Of a stretch of DNA of 51,396 nt, positions 47,329 to 51,396 are shown in pieces. The notes beneath the pieces are model-generated. The model had not been told where the DNA came from, did no database searches, and saw only the letters and a list, made by a program, of their open reading frames with translations. The stretch is from contig NZ_LK995527.1 of NCBI RefSeq assembly GCF_900002405.1, forward strand, positions 1 through 51,396. Reading direction: 5' to 3'. The position numbers and the translations under genes are program-made. The number at the start of each line of letters is the position of its first letter. Within the stretch, counting starts at the first letter, position 1. The DNA comes from Actinomyces succiniciruminis. Lineage in GTDB: Bacteria; Actinomycetota; Actinomycetes; Actinomycetales; Actinomycetaceae.

Positions 47329-48822
47329 GTGAGTTCCCGCGAGTCCGACGTCCCGGAGACCGGCGACCCCACCTCGGCCGACGGCCCCGCCGCGGCCGGC
47401 CCCAGTCCGGGCGCCGCCGGCCCCAATCCGGGCGCCGCCGGCGCCGCTGTCCCGGGCGTGCCGTCGTCCCCACAGCCGTCGCTGCGTGCCCTGGTGACCA
47501 CGCCGGTGGGGCACCTGGCCACGGCGATGCTGGTGGTCGAACTGCTTGCGGGCATGCAGACCTACATCAACCAGACGGTGCTGCCACTGGTGGCCACTGA
47601 TCTGGGCGCCCGCGCCCACTACGGGCTGGTGACGGCCGCCGCCATGGTGCCGACCTTCCTGACCATGCCGCTGGGCGGCAGCATGCTGGCCCGTTGGCGG
47701 GCCGACCGGCTGATGACCGTGCTCACCGCCGTTCTCGTGGCCGGGGCCGTCACCGGGGCGCTGGCCCCAAGCGTGGGCGTGTACGTGGCCGGCGAGGTGC
47801 TGCGCGGTCTGGCCGCCGGGGCGTTGGCAACGGTGAGCATGGGCGTGCTGGTGGCGGGGCTGCCGGAGACGTGGCGGCGACTGTATCTGGCGGCGGGCTC
47901 GGCAACCTGGATCGTGTCCTCCATCCTTGGCCCGGGCTATGCGGCCGCGGTCTCGCAGACGTGGGGCTGGCGCTGGGCGCTGGTCGCCTACGTGCCGCTG
48001 CTGGTGGCGGCACGGCTGGTGATGGCCCGTGAGATCCGCGGGCTGCACGTCGAGGACGACGAGGCCCGCCCCCCGCTGGTGCCGGCGCTGGCGATGGCGG
48101 CCGGGGTGGCGGGCATCGGGGCGGTGCCGGCGGCGTCGGCCTGGTTCACGCCCGTCGGGGCGGCCGGGTTGGCGGCAGTGGTGTGGGCCTGCGCCCGGGT
48201 GTTCCCCGCCGGGACCATGCGGCTGGCGCCGGGGCGGCGGGCGGCCCTGGCCACGCTCGCCTGGCTGTGCGCCACCTACTTCACGCTCGACTACCTGGTC
48301 TCGCCCGCTGCCCACGACGTGCTGGGCCTGGGCCCGGCGGCGGTCGGCTGGGCGCTGACCTGCGCCGGGCTTACCTGGTCCTCGATCGCCATCTGGACGG
48401 CGGCGCATCCCGCCCGCGAGCCGCGCCGCTTCCGGGCACGTGTGGGCGCGGGCGGGGCCTGCTTCGCCGTCGGCGGCGCACTCATGACGTTCACCTTCGC
48501 CGGAGTGACACCCTGGTGGTGCCTGCACGTCGGCTTCGCCACGGCCGGAACCGGGATGGGCCTGACGCACCAGGACACGATGATTCGCTGCGTGACCGCT
48601 CCGGAGGACCTCGGCGGGGCGCCCGACGACATCTCCCAGGCACGAATCGCCACCTCCGTGACGGTGGCGAACGCAGCCGGCGCCGCCGCCCTGGGAACGC
48701 TGACCACCGCCTTCATCGCGCCGTCGGCTGCGGGCGTGCAGGCGGGCCTGCTGGTACCGACGACGGCGATACTCACCCTGGCGCTCACCCTCACCCCGCT
48801 GCTGGCCCGCCGGGCGGCCTGA
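47329..48822 (+). CDS. MFS transporter
   Basis: Major-facilitator membrane transporter of 497 aa; the substrate is unknown. The first 45 residues are a Pro/Gly/Ala-rich cytoplasmic tail with GPSPGAAGPNPGAAG repeats. About 12-14 hydrophobic helices follow from residue 55. The segment LGGSMLARWRADRL matches the loop 2-3 motif A region. Layout is closest to drug-efflux or DHA-type members. I start at GTG 47329 because of the -10 element; frames reaching 46957 overlap hflX. Confidence 0.85.
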   Translation: MSSRESDVPETGDPTSADGPAAAGPSPGAAGPNPGAAGAAVPGVPSSPQPSLRALVTTPVGHLATAMLVVELLAGMQTYINQTVLPLVATDLGARAHYGLVTAAAMVPTFLTMPLGGSMLARWRADRLMTVLTAVLVAGAVTGALAPSVGVYVAGEVLRGLAAGALATVSMGVLVAGLPETWRRLYLAAGSATWIVSSILGPGYAAAVSQTWGWRWALVAYVPLLVAARLVMAREIRGLHVEDDEARPPLVPALAMAAGVAGIGAVPAASAWFTPVGAAGLAAVVWACARVFPAGTMRLAPGRRAALATLAWLCATYFTLDYLVSPAAHDVLGLGPAAVGWALTCAGLTWSSIAIWTAAHPAREPRRFRARVGAGGACFAVGGALMTFTFAGVTPWWCLHVGFATAGTGMGLTHQDTMIRCVTAPEDLGGAPDDISQARIATSVTVANAAGAAALGTLTTAFIAPSAAGVQAGLLVPTTAILTLALTLTPLLARRAA

Positions 48823-48857
48823 GCGGGCCGATCATGACCGGCCGAGCGCGCGCCCGG

Positions 48858-48863
48858 TAGGGT
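48858..48863 (+). promoter_or_regulatory. -10 element (TAGGGT) for the leaderless methyltransferase gene
   Basis: The hexamer ends seven bases before GTG 48871, in the 48-bp gap after the MFS gene. Confidence 0.45.
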
Positions 48864-48870
48864 CGGGCAC

Positions 48871-49482
48871 GTGAGCGAGCAGCACTACTTCACCGCCTCC
48901 CCCGAGGCGCCCGCCGAGGAGCGGCGCCATCACTTCGTCATCCGCGGCACCGAGCACGACGTGACCACCGCGTCCGGCGTGTTCTCCGCCGACCGGCTGG
49001 ACCTGGGCACGCGCGTGCTGCTGAAGCAAGTGCCGCATCCGCCGCAGACGGGCACCTTCCTGGACCTGGGCTGCGGCTGGGGGCCGCTGACGCTGGCCCT
49101 GGCGGACGCCGCCCCACAGGCCACCGTGCTGGCCACGGACGTCAACGAGCGCGCCGTCGAGCTGACCGGCCGTAACGCCGCCGACGCCGGGCATACCCGC
49201 GTGCGCGCCGTGACCGCCGACGCGCTACTGGCGGAGCTGCGCGGTGCCGACACGCGGCTGGACCTGATCTGGTCGAACCCGCCCATGCGGATCGGCAAGC
49301 CGGCGCTGCACGCGCTGCTGTCGGATTGGCTGGGGCTGCTCGCCGACGACGGCGAGGCCTGGCTGGTGGTGCAGAAGAACCTCGGCGCGGACTCGCTGGC
49401 CAAGTGGCTTACCGATCAGGGCTGGCAAGTGGAGCGCGCGGCCTCCTCCAAGGGCTACCGTCTCCTGCGCGTCACCCACTGA
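48871..49482 (+). CDS. RsmC/YbxB-like class I methyltransferase
   Basis: SAM-dependent methyltransferase of 203 aa, likely acting on rRNA guanine. The SAM loop is FLDLGCGWGPLTLAL, the acidic residue is in ATDVNERAVELT, and the catalytic motif SNPPMRIGK is the NPPxxxGK type of RsmC. It has only the catalytic half found in the short YbxB subgroup. The GTG start is leaderless type. A family A array begins five bases after the stop. Confidence 0.88.
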   Translation: MSEQHYFTASPEAPAEERRHHFVIRGTEHDVTTASGVFSADRLDLGTRVLLKQVPHPPQTGTFLDLGCGWGPLTLALADAAPQATVLATDVNERAVELTGRNAADAGHTRVRAVTADALLAELRGADTRLDLIWSNPPMRIGKPALHALLSDWLGLLADDGEAWLVVQKNLGADSLAKWLTDQGWQVERAASSKGYRLLRVTH

Positions 49483-49487
49483 CCCCA

Positions 49488-49556
49488 CCGAGATCGGTAG
49501 AAGTTACGTCCCGAGATCGGTAGAAGTTACGTGCCGAGATCGGTCTAGGCCGCATG
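49488..49556 (+). repeat. Family A 23-bp tandem repeat array, copy 5
   Basis: Units start at 49488 and 49511 (core GAGATCGGTAGAAGTTACGT), then a terminal unit at 49534 (GAGATCGGTCTAGGCCGC). It starts five bases after the methyltransferase stop and runs in the same direction. Confidence 0.9.
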
Positions 49557-49571
49557 CCGCATCCGAAGCCG

Positions 49572-50348
49572 CTACAGCCCCACAATCTCTCCGCGCAGGA
49601 AGGTGACCGCCGCGCCCGCCAACGCGCACCGCTCGCCGTCGACCGTGCAGCGCAACTCACCACCGCGCGCGGAGGCCTGCCAGGCGCGGATACGCGACTT
49701 GCCCAACTGCTCTGCCCAGTACGGGGCGATGTGGCAGTGCCCGGAGCCGCAGACCGGATCCTCCGCGATCCCTAGCGACGGGGCGAAACTGCGCGATACG
49801 CAGTCGAACTCGAGCCCCTGCGCGGTCGCGTGGCACAGCGGCCCCGGCAGCAACTCGACCCGCCCCAGGTCCGGCGTCAGGCCGCGGACGGTCGCCTCGT
49901 CGTCGAACACGCACAACAGGTCGCGTCCCATCCACGCCTCAGAGGGACGCGCACCGAGTGCCGCCTCCATCTGATCGGTGACCTCGACGCGGCGCAGCCG
50001 GTAGGCGGGGAAATCCATCTCGTACCTGCCCTCGCTTCGACGCACGGTAAGGCGGCCGCCGAGCGTTTCGAAGGAGACGACGTCGTCCCCGGCCCCGAGC
50101 TCGCCCAGCAGCACGTGCGCGGTCGCCAACGTGGCGTGACCGCACAGGTCGATCTCGCCGCCCGGAGTGAACCAGCGCAGGCGCCACGCCGCCCCCTCAC
50201 GCACGCAGAATGCGGTCTCAGAAAGATTGTTCTCCCGCGCAATCGCAAGCATGAGCTCGTCGGTGGGCCAGGCCTCGGGCAGACAGACGGCGGCAGGGTT
50301 GCCCGCGAAGGGACGGTCGGTGAAGGCGTCGACGACGAACTGGCGCAT
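49572..50348 (-). CDS. PhzF-family isomerase-like protein
   Basis: Protein of 258 aa with the two-domain diaminopimelate-epimerase-like fold. The catalytic Glu is in NNLSETAF; DLCGHATLATAHVL and EDPVCGSGHCHIAPY are family motifs. PhzF enzymes isomerise small acids, but no phenazine genes are present, so the substrate is unknown. I start at ATG 50348 (MRQFVVDAF), which has TAGGAT seven bases upstream; a frame to 50450 overlaps DUF523. Confidence 0.9.
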   Translation of the reverse strand: MRQFVVDAFTDRPFAGNPAAVCLPEAWPTDELMLAIARENNLSETAFCVREGAAWRLRWFTPGGEIDLCGHATLATAHVLLGELGAGDDVVSFETLGGRLTVRRSEGRYEMDFPAYRLRRVEVTDQMEAALGARPSEAWMGRDLLCVFDDEATVRGLTPDLGRVELLPGPLCHATAQGLEFDCVSRSFAPSLGIAEDPVCGSGHCHIAPYWAEQLGKSRIRAWQASARGGELRCTVDGERCALAGAAVTFLRGEIVGL

Positions 50349-50355
50349 GCGCCAA

Positions 50356-50361
50356 ATCCTA
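50356..50361 (-). promoter_or_regulatory. -10 element (TAGGAT) for leaderless phzF-like gene
   Basis: The hexamer ends seven bases before ATG 50348, within the 20-bp gap after DUF523. Confidence 0.45.
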
Positions 50362-50368
50362 GCGTCGG

Positions 50369-50851
50369 CTACCCGCGGCGTTCCCGGGCGACTCCCGCGG
50401 TTACGACGGCGATCCCGCGACGGCGCAGTGCAGCTGCCAGTACACCGCAACCCTGCTTGAGTTTGCCGCTGTGAGTGCCGTCGTAGATGGTGCGCACGCC
50501 GCAGGACGGACTGCGCTCCTGCAGCACCGCGGCGGGGCAGCCCATCTGCGCCGCCACAACGGCGGCCGCATTGGCGCCGCGAACAAAGGCATCGGTGACA
50601 TCCTCGCCGTCACGAGTGATCACGCGCGCATGCCCGTCGAGCACGTCTTCGCCGTCGCCACCCACAATCTCGGCGGGTGGCCGTGGGACGGGCAGACCAC
50701 CCATCAACTCGGCGCACAACGGCAGGGCCAGCCCCTCGGCAGCCAGGCCGGCGACGTCGCGATCCGGCTTCGCACCGCCGTCGTACCGGCACTTGAAGCC
50801 CGCCAAGCATGCGCTGACAAGCAGTGGACCGCCCTGGGAGGAAGAATTCAC
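50369..50851 (-). CDS. DUF523 family protein
   Basis: Small protein of 160 aa with unknown function. Conserved cysteines: SACLAGFKCRYDG, LPLCAELMGG, QERSPSCGV and KQGCGV. This is the full DUF523 set, likely a metal site. I start at GTG 50851 because TAGGCT ends seven bases upstream; the frame to 50971 covers the divergent promoter of the next gene. It lies just ahead of the phzF-like gene. Confidence 0.87.
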   Translation of the reverse strand: MNSSSQGGPLLVSACLAGFKCRYDGGAKPDRDVAGLAAEGLALPLCAELMGGLPVPRPPAEIVGGDGEDVLDGHARVITRDGEDVTDAFVRGANAAAVVAAQMGCPAAVLQERSPSCGVRTIYDGTHSGKLKQGCGVLAAALRRRGIAVVTAGVARERRG

Positions 50852-50858
50852 GCTGAAC

Positions 50859-50864
50859 AGCCTA
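50859..50864 (-). promoter_or_regulatory. -10 element (TAGGCT) for leaderless DUF523 gene
   Basis: The hexamer ends seven bases before GTG 50851. Confidence 0.45.
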
Positions 50865-50928
50865 GCGGCCCGAAGCAGTCCGACGTCGAGCACACTACAA
50901 TTCGAAACAGAAGCCGTTCCGAACAAGT

Positions 50929-50934
50929 TATCAT
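50929..50934 (+). promoter_or_regulatory. -10 element (TATCAT) for leaderless DsrE-like gene
   Basis: The hexamer ends seven bases before ATG 50942. It lies back to back with the DUF523 -10 element, 64 bp away. Confidence 0.45.
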
Positions 50935-50941
50935 CACCGAG

Positions 50942-51271
50942 ATGAGTCACTTTGTTCTTCATGTTTCTCAAGCCGATCGCTGGCCGGCCGCACTGAGTAA
51001 CCTGGCCAATATGACCGAACTCGGCTTGGCTGACGCCATCACGGTGATGGTCAATGGAACAGCGATCTATGCGATTCAGGGCACCAACGATTGGACGGCC
51101 GCAATGGAGCGGGCCGCTGCTGCCGGCGTCACCTTCGAAGTTTGCTCACGTTCAGTGGCCAACCACGCCCTCCCCGTTGAGACTCTGCCATCATGGTTCC
51201 GCGTCGTACCGGCCGCGATACCTGCAATTGCGGAATACGTCCGCGCCGGGGCGACCTACATCAAGCCATGA
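50942..51271 (+). CDS. DsrE/DsrF-like small protein
   Basis: Protein of 109 aa resembling the DsrE/F fold: N-terminal strand FVLHVSQADRW, a helix, VMVNGTAIYAI, and a Cys in VTFEVCSRSVANHAL at the usual active-site place. Members take part in sulfur relay or are of unknown role; no sulfur genes are nearby. Its base composition is clearly lower in GC than the rest of the window, as is its promoter region, so it may be acquired. The start is leaderless type. Confidence 0.7.
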   Translation: MSHFVLHVSQADRWPAALSNLANMTELGLADAITVMVNGTAIYAIQGTNDWTAAMERAAAAGVTFEVCSRSVANHALPVETLPSWFRVVPAAIPAIAEYVRAGATYIKP

Positions 51272-51299
51272 CGCCCTGGGAGGAACAACCCTCCTGTGC

Positions 51300-51381
51300 C
51301 GGTCTCGGCATGTAACTACCACCGACCTCGGCACGTAAGTTCAACCGACCTCGGCACGTAAGATCAACCGACCTCGGCGAG
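51300..51381 (-). repeat. Family A 23-bp tandem repeat array, copy 6
   Basis: Read on the minus strand: CCGAGGTCGGTTGATCTTAC, CCGAGGTCGGTTGAACTTAC, CCGAGGTCGGTGGTAGTTAC, then a terminal CCGAGACCGGCACAGG. Unlike copies 1, 2, 4 and 5 it runs leftward. By the rule seen elsewhere it should follow the 3' end of a minus-strand gene to the right of the window. Confidence 0.85.
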
Positions 51382-51396
51382 AAAGAGGCGGGGCGA

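Overview
The window is very GC-rich chromosomal DNA from a Gram-positive actinobacterium, most likely Actinomyces or a close relative in Actinomycetaceae. This rests on gene content and order: DUF177-rnc-mutM next to a SepIVA-type gene, lexA divergent from a LysM gene with nrdR beyond it, an IclR gene divergent from leuCD, a PimB-type mannosyltransferase, NAD-dependent lactate dehydrogenase and cytochrome bd. Almost everything is housekeeping. The accessory part is one decayed IS110 element, a few short low-GC genes and several unusual intergenic repeat clusters.

Layout. 1-2770: N-terminal part of RNase E/G (-). 3260-11930: cydA, cydB, cydD, cydC and a DevS-like histidine kinase (+), with a NarL/DevR-type regulator facing it (12064-12717, -). 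12750-16726: DNA repair, RNA processing and CoA genes (mutM, rnc, DUF177, sepIVA, coaD; all -). 16878-20333: large GH2 beta-galactosidase (-). 20671-25534: rsmD (+), then recG and a DAK2/FakA-like gene (-). 25834-27597: rpmB (+) and the broken IS110. 27702-30138: thiL and ddl (-). 30301-31498: lipoprotein and NUDIX hydrolase (+). 31911-37577: gpsA, plsC, murA, leuD, leuC (-). 37710-39756: IclR regulator and pimB (+). 39768-42224: nrdR, LysM cell-division-suppressor candidate (-) and lexA (+). 42357-47222: ldh, dinG, hflX (-). 47329-49482: MFS transporter and RsmC-like methyltransferase (+). 49572-51271: PhzF-like and DUF523 genes (-) and a DsrE-like gene (+).

How genes work together. The cyd genes give a complete bd oxidase plus the CydDC exporter needed to assemble it, and the adjacent two-component pair probably tunes it. 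LexA boxes between lexA and the LysM gene make a standard SOS module. The leuCD pair and the divergent IclR gene match the NdgR/LtbR arrangement.

Most unusual signals. (1) A family of 23-bp tandem repeats occurs six times. Each array points the same way as the gene whose 3' end it follows. (2) Two intergenic clusters with unrelated sequences share one design: n forward plus n inverted copies of a short motif, spaced 20-21 bp. (3) At least twelve genes lack a Shine-Dalgarno sequence but have a TANNNT -10 hexamer ending exactly 6 or 7 nt before the start codon, the signature of leaderless mRNAs. No tRNA, rRNA or CRISPR was seen.
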